64,000 nucleotides of DNA from DASSNU01 sp035701265 (GTDB lineage Bacteria; Gemmatimonadota; Gemmatimonadetes; Gemmatimonadales; Gemmatimonadaceae), in NCBI GenBank assembly GCA_035701265.1, contig DASSNU010000021.1, positions 62,001-126,000 of the forward strand. The letters are read 5' to 3'. The notes below the pieces were generated by a model. The model saw only the letters and a list, made by a program, of their open reading frames with translations. It was not told the DNA's origin and searched no databases. Below are positions 25,855-35,153 of the stretch, in pieces. Numbering within the stretch: position 1 is the first letter of the stretch; every line of letters starts with the position of its first letter. Position numbers and translations under genes: made by a program.

Positions 25855-26099
25855 GCGACGTGGCAGGTGCGCTGGCAAGCGGCCCGGCCGAGCCGCCCAG
25901 CCACACGGAGCAAGGTTTGCCAATACACGACGATCGAGGTCGGTAATCGCCACGGCGGGCAGGAGGTTGCGCGCGGTGTCACGCGCGGCCGCCGGCGCCG
26001 TGGCACGGCTATTCCCATTGACTCCGCCGTCCCCTGCGGGTTGGGGCGCAGCGGCGCGCGTGGAGTCCGGCGGGATGACCATCGCACGGGGAGGGACGC

Positions 26100-27143
26100 G
26101 TGGAGCGGCGATCGACGTGGGGCTGGTTCCGGAGGCGCGGGTATCTGCCGGTGATCGCGGTCACGCTCGCGAGCTGCTACTCCGGCTGCGCTCCGCGCCG
26201 ACCGGCGACCGCCACCGCGGGCGGGGACGTGGTGGTGATTCCGCCTCCCCCCGGTGCGGTGGAGCGCGCGTCCGACGACGCGGTGACCGAGACGCAGATG
26301 CGCAACGTGGACTTCCGTCTCGCGCCGGCCATCGTGCTGCGCGTCCGCTGGCTCCGCGGCGAGATGGTCCCCAAGGACTCGGGGCGGCCGGTCGTCTTCG
26401 ACGACAAGCGCGCCTTTGCCATCCGGCTGCGCGACGCGACCGTCGCGCTCCGGATGGACGACCTCACCCATTTGATGAACGACCATGTGTTTGCGTATCG
26501 GGGATCGCCACTCGAACATCTGCGGTTCCGCACGGACGGTACCAGGTTGGTCATGTCCGGGACGATGCACAAGGTCATCGACATCCCGTTCACCATCTCG
26601 TCGTCGCTCTCGGTCACCGGGCGCGGAGAGATTCGCGTCCATCCGGAACGGATCAAGATCGTCGGGCTGAACGGGAAGGGACTGCTGCGGGCGCTCGACA
26701 TCCACCTCTCCGACCTGCTCGATCTCTCGGGCGCGAAGGGCGTGCGCGTGGAGGGGAACGACCTCGTGCTCGACCCCGAGCGGATCCTTCCGCCTCCCAT
26801 CATTCAGGGGCGCCTCGTCGCGATCCGCACCGAGCCGGGCGCGCTGGTGCAACGGTTCCGCAGCGCGGATGGGGACACGACGCTCCCCGATACACTCACG
26901 CCGCCGCACGGTGTGCCGAACTACATGTTCTTCCGCGGCGGGACGCTGCGCTTCGGGAAGCTCTACATGGTGCACGCGGACATGGAGATCGTGGATGCCG
27001 ATCCGTCCGACCCGTTCGACTTCAGTCTGGATCGCTACAACGATCAGCTCGTGGCCGGGTACTCGCGGAACACGCAGGATCACGGACTGGTGGTGACGAT
27101 GCCGGACCTCCGTTCGCTGGACTCGGCGCGCTCACGCCGGTGA
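26100..27143 (+). CDS. Hypothetical lipoprotein, 347 aa
   Basis: I do not recognise the family. The N-terminus MERRSTWGWFRRRGYLPVI leads into a lipobox-like LASC (Cys26) with a second Cys at 30, so it is probably a lipoprotein. The mature protein is beta-rich with alternating hydrophobic strands (LHLMND, LRFRTDGTRLVMSG, SLSVTGRGEIRVHPERIKI), resembling LolA/AsmA-like lipid-binding sheets, but no diagnostic motif is present. GTG 26100 has GGGGAGGG four to five bases upstream. It is divergent from the GGDEF gene. Two hairpins follow its stop, so it is probably a single-gene transcript. Confidence 0.7.
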   Translation: MERRSTWGWFRRRGYLPVIAVTLASCYSGCAPRRPATATAGGDVVVIPPPPGAVERASDDAVTETQMRNVDFRLAPAIVLRVRWLRGEMVPKDSGRPVVFDDKRAFAIRLRDATVALRMDDLTHLMNDHVFAYRGSPLEHLRFRTDGTRLVMSGTMHKVIDIPFTISSSLSVTGRGEIRVHPERIKIVGLNGKGLLRALDIHLSDLLDLSGAKGVRVEGNDLVLDPERILPPPIIQGRLVAIRTEPGALVQRFRSADGDTTLPDTLTPPHGVPNYMFFRGGTLRFGKLYMVHADMEIVDADPSDPFDFSLDRYNDQLVAGYSRNTQDHGLVVTMPDLRSLDSARSRR

Positions 27144-27155
27144 CCGCGCAGGGCA

Positions 27156-27172
27156 CGATGGTTGCACCATCG
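27156..27172 (+). terminator. Short hairpin after the 347-aa lipoprotein gene
   Basis: CGATGGT at 27156-27162 and ACCATCG at 27166-27172 form a perfect 7-bp stem with a 3-base loop, 13 bases past the stop codon. It is A/T-richer than its surroundings. No T-run follows. Confidence 0.35.
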
Positions 27173-27208
27173 ATCACAATCCCATCGACGAGTGGCCGCG
27201 CACTGTCG

Positions 27209-27233
27209 CGGCGCGCGTGTAAGTAGCGCGCCG
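27209..27233 (+). terminator. GC-rich hairpin upstream of the SusC gene
   Basis: CGGCGCGC at 27209-27216 pairs with GCGCGCCG at 27226-27233 around a 9-base loop. It follows the smaller hairpin at 27156 and could be the main stop for transcription of the lipoprotein gene. Confidence 0.35.
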
Positions 27234-27364
27234 TGTGACGTCCTCATATCATTGACCGGAGTGGAAGGCCGGATGCCACGAGCGTCCGGTGCCGTGCGGC
27301 ATTTCCGCCGCGCGGCGATGCGCATCCGAGGGCAGGAGTAGCGCGTCGCAGGCCGCGCCCCCGG

Positions 27365-27382
27365 GTGCTGACCTCTCAGCAC
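27365..27382 (+). promoter_or_regulatory. Hairpin abutting the ribosome-binding site of the SusC gene
   Basis: GTGCTGA (27365-27371) and TCAGCAC (27376-27382) form a perfect 7-bp stem with a 4-base loop. The stem ends one base before the GGAGG (27383-27387) of the SusC gene. It could limit or organise ribosome access, or be a protein-binding palindrome. Confidence 0.35.
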
Positions 27383-27391
27383 GGAGGCGCC

Positions 27392-30352
27392 ATGTCACGT
27401 GTGGTCCGTTTGTTCGCGGCTGCACTCCTGGCCATCCCCCTCCTCGCGCCCGCGGCGCGTGCCCAGCAGGTGGGCACGATCACCGGGCGCGTGGTCGATG
27501 CGGATGACCAGCAGCCCCTGCCTGAAGTCCAGGTGCTGGTCGTCGGGACCACCATCGGCGCGCGTACCGGCGCCGACGGGCGATACCGGATCTCCGGCGT
27601 GAGCGCCGGCCAGCACACCCTCCGTACCCTCCGGCTCGGCTACGCGTCGGCCACGCTCCGGGTCGACGTACCGGCTGGTGGGAACGTCGAGGCCAACTTC
27701 ACGCTGCAGAAGAGCGTGTCCATTCTCGAGCAGGTGGTCGTGACGGCCACCGGCGCGGAGCAACGGCGCCGCGAGGCGGGCAACAGCGTGGGCACGATCA
27801 ACGTCGACTCGGTCGAGCTCGCGCCGGTGCAGACCTTCTCGCAACTCATCAACGGCCGCGTGGCCGGGCTCTCCGTGCTGGAGAGCGGCGGCACTACCGG
27901 CACGGGAGCGCGCATTCGCATTCGCGGTGCGAACAGCCTGTCGCTCAGCAACGAGCCGCTCATCATCGTGGATGGCGCGCGCCTCAACTCCGACGCGAAC
28001 TCGCTCTCCATCGACGTCGGTGGGCAGGAGCCGTCGCGGCTGAACGACATCAACCCGGACGACATCGAGAACGTCGAGGTCCTGCGCGGCCCGGCGGCCA
28101 CCGGGCTGTACGGCACGCAGGCGGCCAACGGCGTCATCCAGATCACCACCAAGCACGGCCGGTCGGGGCGCACCCGGTGGACGATGTACGCCGAGGGCGG
28201 CGCGGTGAACGAGAACAACCACTACCCCGCCAACTTCGGCGGGTGGGGGGACACCGACACGGACTTTCCCACCTGCGATCTCATCACGCAGTCGTTCGGC
28301 GCGTGCACGCAGGATTCGCTCGCCGTGTTCAATCCGCTCGAGACCCACAGCCCGTTCCGCACGGGCTTCCGCCAGCAGTACGGGCTGAGCCTGGCGGGAG
28401 GGAACGAGCGCACGACGTTCTTCCTCTCCGGTGACTACGAGAACGAGGACGGCGTGTACCGGACGAACGACCTGCAGCGCTACAACCTGCGGGCGAACGT
28501 CAGCACGCAGTTGCGCGATGAGCTGCAGATCAGAGTCAACACGGGATATCTCTCCAGCGACCTGGATCTGCCCGGCAACGACAACACCTTCTTCGGCTAC
28601 GTCTCCAATGGTCTGGCAGGGCTGCCGATCGACGGAGAGAGCCAGGGCTACGATCCGATCGGGCCCGATCTGCTCGACCAGATCCTCGAGCGGCAGGAGA
28701 TCGAGCGCTATACCGCGTCGGTGAACGGCGATTACCGGCCGCTGAGCTGGCTGAGCGTGAACGGAACGGTTGGCCTGGACATCGTGAACCGGTTTGATTC
28801 CGAGACCTTCCCCACCGGCGTGATCCAGTTCTTCGGGGAGGACATCGGATCGCGGCAGTCCAATCGCTTCCAGTCGGGCACGTACACGTCGAACGTCTCC
28901 GCGGCCGGCACCTTCGAGCTGACGCCCGACGTGCACACCACCACCACGGCCGGATTTCAGTGGCAGCGGGAGATGCTGCGCGGCACGCTCGCCTCGGGGT
29001 TCGGCCTCGCGGCGGGAACGGGTGGGCTGGGCGGCGCCACGCAGCAGTTCGCCGTGGGTGAGACCACCATCGAGAACATCCTGCTCGGCGGCTTCCTGCA
29101 GGAGCAGGTCGGATGGAAGGACCGCCTGTTCGTGACCGGCTCGGTGCGCGGTGACGACAACAGCGCGTTCGGCGAGAACCTGGGCGTCGTCTACTATCCC
29201 ACAGCCAGCGTGTCGTGGGTGTTGAGCGATGAGCCGTTCTTCCCGCGCTGGCCGTTCCTCACCTCGTTCCGGCTGCGGTCATCGTATGGCCAGTCGGGGC
29301 TGCGCCCGGGGAACCGCGACGCACTCATTTTCTTCACGCCCATCGCTGCTCGCGTGAACGGTCAGGAAGTGGCAGGCGTGACGGCGGGCGGTCTGGGCGA
29401 TCCCGACCTCAAGCCGGAGAAGGTGCGCGAGTACGAGGTGGGCTTCGATGCGCAGATGTTCGACAACCGCGCATCGGTCGACTTCACCTTCTACGATAAG
29501 CGCTCGCACGACGCGCTCGTGGCGCGCCGGCTTCCGGCGTCGGTGGGGCAGCCCGCCACGCGGCTGGAGAATCTGGGCTCGGTGAGCAATCGCGGAGTGG
29601 AGACCACCGTGAGCGTCCTCGCGCTCGACCGTCCCGGTCTGTCGTGGAGCGTGAACGGGAGCTTCGGCTACAACCGGAACCGACTGGATCAGTTGGGCGA
29701 GGGGATCGCCACCGTCGTGTTCGGCTTCGACGGTCTGCAGCGGTTCAAGGAAGGCGCCTCCCTGGGGTCGTACTGGGGCGTGCCGGTCACCCACTTTGCC
29801 GATGACAACGGCGACGGCATCATCAGCCTTGCCGACGACGAGATCCAGTTCGGCGACGAGGAGAAGTTCCTCGGCAATTCGATTCCGAGCACGACGGCGT
29901 CGGTGAGCACGGATGTCACGTTCCTGAAGTATTTCCGCGTGTCGACGCTGTTCGACTATCGCGGCGGATTCAAGCTGTACAACTCGTCGGAGTCGTTCCG
30001 GTGCGCGATCCTGCGCTGCCGCGGGGCCAACGATGCCACGGCCTCGCTACAGGAGCAGGCCGCCGCGATCGCCGGCGCGGTGGGTGTCGTCTCCCCGTTC
30101 GTCGAGAACGCGGAGTTCTGGAAGTGGCGCGAGCTGTCGCTCACGATCAGCGCACCCTCGTCGCTGGCCGCGCGGTTCGGCGTGGAGGGACTGAGTCTCA
30201 CGCTGGCCGGACGCAATCTGGCCACCTTCACCGACTACGGCGGTGTGGACCCCGAGGTGAACGCGGTGGCGCAGGACAACTTCTCGTCCACCGACTTCCT
30301 GTCGCAACCGCAGGTCCGTCGCTTCAATGCGCGAATCACGGTCCAGTTCTAG
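27392..30352 (+). CDS. SusC/RagA family TonB-linked outer-membrane protein
   Basis: A 986-residue outer-membrane receptor. After a signal peptide (LLAIPLLAPAARAQQ) comes a carboxypeptidase-regulatory-like beta-sandwich (about 26-105, TGRVVDADDQQPLPEVQVLV), then a plug (about 115-225, with RIRGANSLSLSNEPLIIVDGAR and VEVLRGPAATGLYGTQAANG) and a large barrel. The SusC subfamily works with a SusD lipoprotein as a lidded importer for oligosaccharides, peptides or other nutrients. The SusD gene follows by 76 bases. ATG 27392 is set by GGAGG four bases upstream. No glycosidase or regulator flanks the pair, so the substrate is open. Confidence 0.93.
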   Translation: MSRVVRLFAAALLAIPLLAPAARAQQVGTITGRVVDADDQQPLPEVQVLVVGTTIGARTGADGRYRISGVSAGQHTLRTLRLGYASATLRVDVPAGGNVEANFTLQKSVSILEQVVVTATGAEQRRREAGNSVGTINVDSVELAPVQTFSQLINGRVAGLSVLESGGTTGTGARIRIRGANSLSLSNEPLIIVDGARLNSDANSLSIDVGGQEPSRLNDINPDDIENVEVLRGPAATGLYGTQAANGVIQITTKHGRSGRTRWTMYAEGGAVNENNHYPANFGGWGDTDTDFPTCDLITQSFGACTQDSLAVFNPLETHSPFRTGFRQQYGLSLAGGNERTTFFLSGDYENEDGVYRTNDLQRYNLRANVSTQLRDELQIRVNTGYLSSDLDLPGNDNTFFGYVSNGLAGLPIDGESQGYDPIGPDLLDQILERQEIERYTASVNGDYRPLSWLSVNGTVGLDIVNRFDSETFPTGVIQFFGEDIGSRQSNRFQSGTYTSNVSAAGTFELTPDVHTTTTAGFQWQREMLRGTLASGFGLAAGTGGLGGATQQFAVGETTIENILLGGFLQEQVGWKDRLFVTGSVRGDDNSAFGENLGVVYYPTASVSWVLSDEPFFPRWPFLTSFRLRSSYGQSGLRPGNRDALIFFTPIAARVNGQEVAGVTAGGLGDPDLKPEKVREYEVGFDAQMFDNRASVDFTFYDKRSHDALVARRLPASVGQPATRLENLGSVSNRGVETTVSVLALDRPGLSWSVNGSFGYNRNRLDQLGEGIATVVFGFDGLQRFKEGASLGSYWGVPVTHFADDNGDGIISLADDEIQFGDEEKFLGNSIPSTTASVSTDVTFLKYFRVSTLFDYRGGFKLYNSSESFRCAILRCRGANDATASLQEQAAAIAGAVGVVSPFVENAEFWKWRELSLTISAPSSLAARFGVEGLSLTLAGRNLATFTDYGGVDPEVNAVAQDNFSSTDFLSQPQVRRFNARITVQF

Positions 30353-30428
30353 GGCCGGCCTGGGGCGGCGACGCTGCCGCTTCGCCACGGCATCCGACCG
30401 GACCTTTTCACTGAGAGGACATCCGAGC

Positions 30429-31793
30429 ATGACAACTTTCCGACGACAGGTCGCGACCGCCCTCCGGAGCGCCGGTTGGCGCGCCGGAGCGCTGGGCGCG
30501 CTCGCGGTCATCTCCATGACGGCGTGCAGTCTGGATGTGACCGATCCCGACATCGTTCAGCCAGGGCAGGTCAACAGCGACGAAGCCCTCCCGACGCTGG
30601 TGGCCGGCGCATTCGGCGATTTCGCATTCTCGTTTGCCGGTGACGACGGGGGTACGGAGGGGATCATCCTGGCGGGTGGACTGCGCGCCGACGAGTGGGT
30701 GAACTCGGACACGTTCGACACGCGGCAGGAGATCGATCGCGGCGCGATCTTCGAGGACAACGGCAGCAACCAGGACATCTTCCGCAACCTGCAGCAGGCA
30801 CGCGTGTCGGCGGAGTTCGCCGCCGAGCAGTTCGACGCGCGCGATCCGGGTGGAGACGGCCACTCCGCCGTGTTGAGTCTCGCGGGGTTCGCGTACATCC
30901 TGACCGGCGAGACGTACTGTCCAGGGGTGGCGTTCAGCCGCGTGAGCCCGGATGGCACGATCCAGTTCGGCCAACCGAACGATCTGGATGCCGTCTTCCA
31001 GTTCGCTGCGGACCGCTTCACCTCGGCGCTCGATGTGGCAACGAGCGACGACGAAGCGAATCTGGCGCGTGTGGGTCTCGGGCGTGCGCTGCTGGACCAG
31101 GGCCACTTCGACGAAGCAGCTGCGGCCGTCGCCTCGGTGCCCACGAACTTCGTCTTCAACGTCGAGTATTCCGACAACACCTCACGCGAGAGCAACGGCG
31201 TGTTCGTGTTCAACCAGATCTCGCGGCGGTGGAGCGCATCGGATCTGGAAGGCGGTAACGGCTTGCCCTTCCGTAGCGACGCCGACCCGCGCGTGGTGAT
31301 CGATCCGCTCCTCGATGGCGACGGAGACCAGCGCGTGGGTGTGGATGCCGTCACGCCAATGTGGGTCCAGCGAAAGTACCAGGACCGCAACGCGGCCATC
31401 CCACTCGCCACCGGGGTGGAAGCGCGGCTCATCGAGGCGGAGGCGCAGTTGCAAGCGCTGGACAACTCGGGCTTCCTCGAGACGCTCAACGATCTGCGCA
31501 GCAATCCCGACGTCTCTCCGGGCGGACTGTCCGATCTGTCCGATCCCGGCTCACCCGAGGGGCGCGTGGACCTGCTCTTCAAGGAGCGCGCATACTGGAT
31601 GTATCTCACCGCGCACCGGCTGGGCGACATGCGGCGTCTGGTGCGCCAGTATGGCCGCGCCATCACGGACGTCTTCCCCACAGGCGACTACCCGAAGGGT
31701 GGCGCGCCGTATGGCAACGAGGTCAATCTGCCGATCCCGATCGACGAGCGGAACAATCCGAATTCGCAGGGGTGCACCAGCCGGGCGATCTAG
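30429..31793 (+). CDS. RagB/SusD family nutrient-binding lipoprotein
   Basis: A 454-residue lipoprotein: the signal peptide ends ISMTACSLDVTDPD (Cys about 33), with the acidic +2 to +10 tail typical of surface-exposed SusD proteins. The body is an alpha-helical TPR-like fold, and the C-terminal third carries the SusD motif area (LNDLRSN, LLFKERAYWMYLTAHRLGDMRRL, then a Pro/Asn-rich end GNEVNLPIPIDERNNP). It forms the lid over the SusC barrel and binds substrate. It is co-oriented with the SusC gene. ATG 30429 was chosen over the longer frame because the signal peptide starts there, with GAGAGG about ten bases before it. Confidence 0.92.
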   Translation: MTTFRRQVATALRSAGWRAGALGALAVISMTACSLDVTDPDIVQPGQVNSDEALPTLVAGAFGDFAFSFAGDDGGTEGIILAGGLRADEWVNSDTFDTRQEIDRGAIFEDNGSNQDIFRNLQQARVSAEFAAEQFDARDPGGDGHSAVLSLAGFAYILTGETYCPGVAFSRVSPDGTIQFGQPNDLDAVFQFAADRFTSALDVATSDDEANLARVGLGRALLDQGHFDEAAAAVASVPTNFVFNVEYSDNTSRESNGVFVFNQISRRWSASDLEGGNGLPFRSDADPRVVIDPLLDGDGDQRVGVDAVTPMWVQRKYQDRNAAIPLATGVEARLIEAEAQLQALDNSGFLETLNDLRSNPDVSPGGLSDLSDPGSPEGRVDLLFKERAYWMYLTAHRLGDMRRLVRQYGRAITDVFPTGDYPKGGAPYGNEVNLPIPIDERNNPNSQGCTSRAI

Positions 31794-31827
31794 CTCGAAT
31801 TGGCAGCGCACCACGCACGATGACGAC

Positions 31828-31861
31828 ACGCCGCCCGGGAACAGTTGCTCCCGGGCGGCGT
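31828..31861. terminator. Bidirectional hairpin between SusD and icd genes
   Basis: A perfect 13-bp stem (31828-31840 with 31849-31861; arm ACGCCGCCCGGGA) around an 8-base loop lies 35 bases after the SusD stop and 44 bases after the icd stop on the other strand. The strong symmetric stem in a convergent gap fits a shared terminator, although no T-run is present. Confidence 0.65.
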
Positions 31862-31904
31862 GGCATCCAGGCATGACGCTCGCCGGTGCGCGAGCGCGCT
31901 CGGC

Positions 31905-33164
31905 TCACATGTTCCCGATCATCGCCTCGGCGAACTCGCTCGTGCGGAGCAGCGTGGCCCCCTCCATGAGTCGCTCGAAATCGTACGTCACGCGCTTTTG
32001 TAGGATCGTCCGCTCGAGCGACGTCACGATCAGCTCGGCCGCCTCGTCCCAGCCGAGATACCGGAACATCATCTCGCCGGAGAGGATCACGGAGCCGGGA
32101 TTCACGCGGTCCTGCCCCGCGTACTTGGGCGCCGTGCCGTGCGTGGCCTCGAAGATCGCGTGCCCTGTCACGTAGTTGATGTTGGCGCCGGGGGCGATAC
32201 CGATGCCGCCCACCTGCGCGGCGAGTGCGTCGGAGATGTAGTCGCCGTTCAGGTTCGGCGTGGCGACCACGCTGTAGTCCCGTGGCCGCGTGAGGATCTG
32301 CTGGAGAAACGCGTCGGCAATGACGTCCTTGATCACCAGCCCGCTCGGCAGTTGGAGCCATGGTCCGCCGTCCAGCTCGGTGGCGCCGAACTCTTCTCGC
32401 GCCAACTGGTATCCCCAGTCGCGGAACGCTCCCTCCGTGAATTTCATGATGTTGCCCTTGTGCACCAGCGTCACGCTCGGCCGCCCGTGGCGGATGGCGT
32501 ACGTGATGGCGGCGCGCACGAGGCGCCGCGTACCCTCCTCGCTGATCGGCTTGATGCCGATGCCGCTCGTGGCCGGAAAGCGGATGCGGTGCACGCCCAT
32601 CTGCTCCTCGAGGAAGCGGATGAGCATCCGTGCTTCGTCCGACGCCGCGCGGAATTCGATGCCGGCGTAGATGTCCTCCGTGTTCTCGCGGAAGATCACC
32701 ATGTCCACGGCGGCCGGGTCCTTGACGGGCGACGGCACGCCGCGGAAATACCGCACGGGGCGCACGCATGCGTACAGGTCGAGCTGCTGGCGGAGCGTCA
32801 CGTTCAGGCTGCGGAAGCCGCCACCAACCGGAGTGGTGAGTGGCCCCTTGATCGCCACGAGATGGTAGTCGATGGCGCGGAGCGTGTCGTCCGGCAACCA
32901 GTTGTCGAGTTGGTGCTTGGCCTTCTCCCCGGCCAGCACCTCGAACCACACGATGCGCCGCCGCGCGCCGTACGCGCGCTCCACGGCCGCATCGAACACG
33001 CGGTGCGCCGCACGCCAGATGTCCGGACCGGTGCCGTCCCCCTCGATGAACGGGATGATCGGCTGGTCGGGCACCTGGAGGGCGCCATCGCGCATGACGA
33101 TCGTCTCACCGCTCGCCGGCGGCGTGAGGTGTGTGTAGGATGGTGGAGAGCTGGCAGTCGGCAT
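31905..33164 (-). CDS. icd: NADP-type isocitrate dehydrogenase
   Basis: A 419-residue TCA-cycle enzyme (isocitrate + NADP to 2-oxoglutarate + CO2), close in length to E. coli Icd (416). Motifs: PFIEGDGTGPDIW, FRSLNVTLRQ with Ser119 at the AceK-phosphorylated, isocitrate-binding position, RENTEDIYAGIE, LVHKGNIMK, and GDYISDALAAQ with metal-binding Asp. It is divergent from aceK with 83 bases between the starts, so enzyme and regulatory kinase share one intergenic region. No SD precedes ATG 33164. Confidence 0.96.
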   Translation of the reverse strand: MPTASSPPSYTHLTPPASGETIVMRDGALQVPDQPIIPFIEGDGTGPDIWRAAHRVFDAAVERAYGARRRIVWFEVLAGEKAKHQLDNWLPDDTLRAIDYHLVAIKGPLTTPVGGGFRSLNVTLRQQLDLYACVRPVRYFRGVPSPVKDPAAVDMVIFRENTEDIYAGIEFRAASDEARMLIRFLEEQMGVHRIRFPATSGIGIKPISEEGTRRLVRAAITYAIRHGRPSVTLVHKGNIMKFTEGAFRDWGYQLAREEFGATELDGGPWLQLPSGLVIKDVIADAFLQQILTRPRDYSVVATPNLNGDYISDALAAQVGGIGIAPGANINYVTGHAIFEATHGTAPKYAGQDRVNPGSVILSGEMMFRYLGWDEAAELIVTSLERTILQKRVTYDFERLMEGATLLRTSEFAEAMIGNM

Positions 33165-33247
33165 GGTGAACGTGGGGAGGGAAGCTCGCGCGCCCACGGC
33201 ACCGGAGAGGGCGCGCACCCGAAGCACGAAATCTGTCGGAGGGCCGG

Positions 33248-34978
33248 ATGATGGGCAACCAGCGCGCGAGCGATGCGGCCCGGCGGATCGCCTCTGCCTT
33301 CGATGCCTACCATGCGCGCTTCCGCGACGTCACGCGCCTCGCACGGCAGCGCTTCGAGTGCCGCGAATGGCAGCGGGCACAGCACGATGCCGCCGCGCGG
33401 CTGGCGCTCTACCGCGCTGCCGTCGAACGATGTGTGGCGGAGATGCGTGCCGCGCGCGACGACGCCATCGGCAACGAGGGGTGGGAGCGCGTGCGCGACG
33501 CCTACGCTGCCGCCACCGCCGGTCGTGACGACGCCGAGCTGGCCGGGACGTTCTTCAACTCCGTGACGCGCCGCGTGCTACGTGTCGTTGGCGTCGACCC
33601 GCGCGTGGAGTACCTGGGCGAGGTGGTCCGCCCTGGGCCGCTGGAGAGCACGGCGGACGACGGCATAGCCGCGGTGGTGGATCGCTACGATCTGCGCGAC
33701 ACGCCCACCGCGGCCATGATCTCGCAGGTGATGGAGCGCGTGGGGTGGCGCGCGCCGTTTCGCGATCTGCGCGGTGACGCGCTAGCCGCGGCGCGCGTGC
33801 TCGACGCCACCGCGATGAGCGAGTGGGGGCGCCGGGCGGAGTGGGCGGAAGTCCTCCCCGGCGTCTTCTACCGCAACAAGGGGGCGTATATCGTCGGGCG
33901 TCTGGGGTGCGGATCGGCGACGCTGCCGGTGGTGCTCGCCATCCTGCACGCCGACGACGGCGTCACCATCGACGCGGTGCTCCCCACCGCCGACGAGACG
34001 AGCGTCGTCTTCGGTTTCAGTTGGTCGTACTTCCATGTGGAGGTGCAGCGGCCGAGCGCGCTGGTGGCGTTCCTCTCGTCGCTCATGCCGTACAAGCGCA
34101 TCGACGAGCTGTACACGTCCATCGGCTACAACAAGCATGGCAAGCGTGAGCTCTTCGCCACGCTCGATGCCCACCTGTGCACCGGGTCGCCGCGGTTTGC
34201 CGTGGCGGAGGGCGATGAGGGGCTCGTCATGGCCGTCTTCACTCTGCCGTCGCTCAACGTCGTGTTCAAGGTCATCCGCGATACCTTCGGGCAGCCCAAG
34301 CGGACCACGCGGCGCGCGGTGATGGACAAGTATCACCTGGTGTTCCTGCGCGACCGCGTGGGACGGCTGGCCGACGCGCAGGAGTTCGAGGACCTGGAGC
34401 TCCCCCGCGCGTGCTTTCCCGACGACCTGCTCACGCGCCTACTAGCTGTGGCGCCGAGCGTGGTTCAGGAGCGTGCGACGCGGGTGGTGGTGCGGCACCT
34501 GTACACCGAACGACGCGTCACGCCGCTCAACGTCTTTCTCCGGACCGCGGGCGAGCAGCAGGCGATCGACGCGATCGTGGATTACGGGAACGCCATCAAG
34601 GATCTGGCGGCGGCGGGAATCTTCACCGGCGACATGCTTCTCAAGAATTTCGGTGTGAGCCGCCACGGTCGCGTGATATTTTACGACTACGACGAGCTCA
34701 CCCTCATCGCCGACTGTCGCTTCCGGCACTTGCCCGCGGCGCGGCACCCGGACGATGAGATGAGCGCGGAGCCGTGGTTCTACGTGGCGGAGAGCGATGT
34801 CTTTCCGGAGGAGTTCTCCGCGTTTCTCGTCCCGTCCGGGCGGCTGCGCGACGCGTTCCTCGCGCATCATGCCGACCTGCTGGAGGTCGATTTCTGGACG
34901 TCCATGCAGGAGCGGCAATCGCGTGGCGAGCTGTTCGACATCTTCCCGTACCGCGAGGAGCGCCGGCTGCGCCGTTAG
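33248..34978 (+). CDS. aceK: Isocitrate dehydrogenase kinase/phosphatase AceK
   Basis: A 576-residue bifunctional enzyme that phosphorylates and dephosphorylates isocitrate dehydrogenase to direct carbon between the TCA cycle and the glyoxylate shunt. The N-terminal regulatory half is followed by the kinase-like half: GLVMAVFTLPSLNVVFKVIRD (ATP-binding Lys), GQPKRTTR, GDMLLKNFGVSRHG and FYDYDEL (catalytic/metal Asp). The AceK name fits throughout. GGAGGG at 33238-33243 serves ATG 33248 or ATG 33251. Unlike the aceBAK operon of enterobacteria it sits beside its target gene icd, and no isocitrate lyase or malate synthase gene is in the window. Confidence 0.95.
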   Translation: MMGNQRASDAARRIASAFDAYHARFRDVTRLARQRFECREWQRAQHDAAARLALYRAAVERCVAEMRAARDDAIGNEGWERVRDAYAAATAGRDDAELAGTFFNSVTRRVLRVVGVDPRVEYLGEVVRPGPLESTADDGIAAVVDRYDLRDTPTAAMISQVMERVGWRAPFRDLRGDALAAARVLDATAMSEWGRRAEWAEVLPGVFYRNKGAYIVGRLGCGSATLPVVLAILHADDGVTIDAVLPTADETSVVFGFSWSYFHVEVQRPSALVAFLSSLMPYKRIDELYTSIGYNKHGKRELFATLDAHLCTGSPRFAVAEGDEGLVMAVFTLPSLNVVFKVIRDTFGQPKRTTRRAVMDKYHLVFLRDRVGRLADAQEFEDLELPRACFPDDLLTRLLAVAPSVVQERATRVVVRHLYTERRVTPLNVFLRTAGEQQAIDAIVDYGNAIKDLAAAGIFTGDMLLKNFGVSRHGRVIFYDYDELTLIADCRFRHLPAARHPDDEMSAEPWFYVAESDVFPEEFSAFLVPSGRLRDAFLAHHADLLEVDFWTSMQERQSRGELFDIFPYREERRLRR

Positions 34979-35018
34979 GGCGGCGCACGGCGTGGGAACG
35001 GATGTCGTCCCGCTGAAA

Positions 35019-35034
35019 GGTGAGCCATATCACT
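35019..35034. promoter_or_regulatory. CRP/FNR-like half-matched site downstream of aceK
   Basis: GGTGA-N6-TCACT (N6 is GCCATA) matches the CRP consensus TGTGA-N6-TCACA at eight of ten positions. It lies 119 bases before the small gene at 35154. A near-identical but perfect site precedes the actA operon at 59609. Confidence 0.3.
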
Positions 35035-35119
35035 GTGAGAATGGTCTCGGCGCCCTAGAGTCCGGGATCGGCGTTCTCTGTCGGGCAGCGCCCGGAGCGA
35101 TGTCCAGCTCTCGGGCCAC

Positions 35120-35138
35120 ATCACCTCTGCAAGGTGAT
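35120..35138. promoter_or_regulatory. 7-bp inverted repeat upstream of the 89-aa gene
   Basis: ATCACCT (35120-35126) and AGGTGAT (35132-35138) are exact inverses around CTGCA. The repeat ends 15 bases before ATG 35154 and next to its GGAG, so it could be an operator or an mRNA hairpin. Its arms share GTGA/TCAC with the site at 35019. Confidence 0.35.
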
Positions 35139-35153
35139 CCTGGAGTTGAGTTG

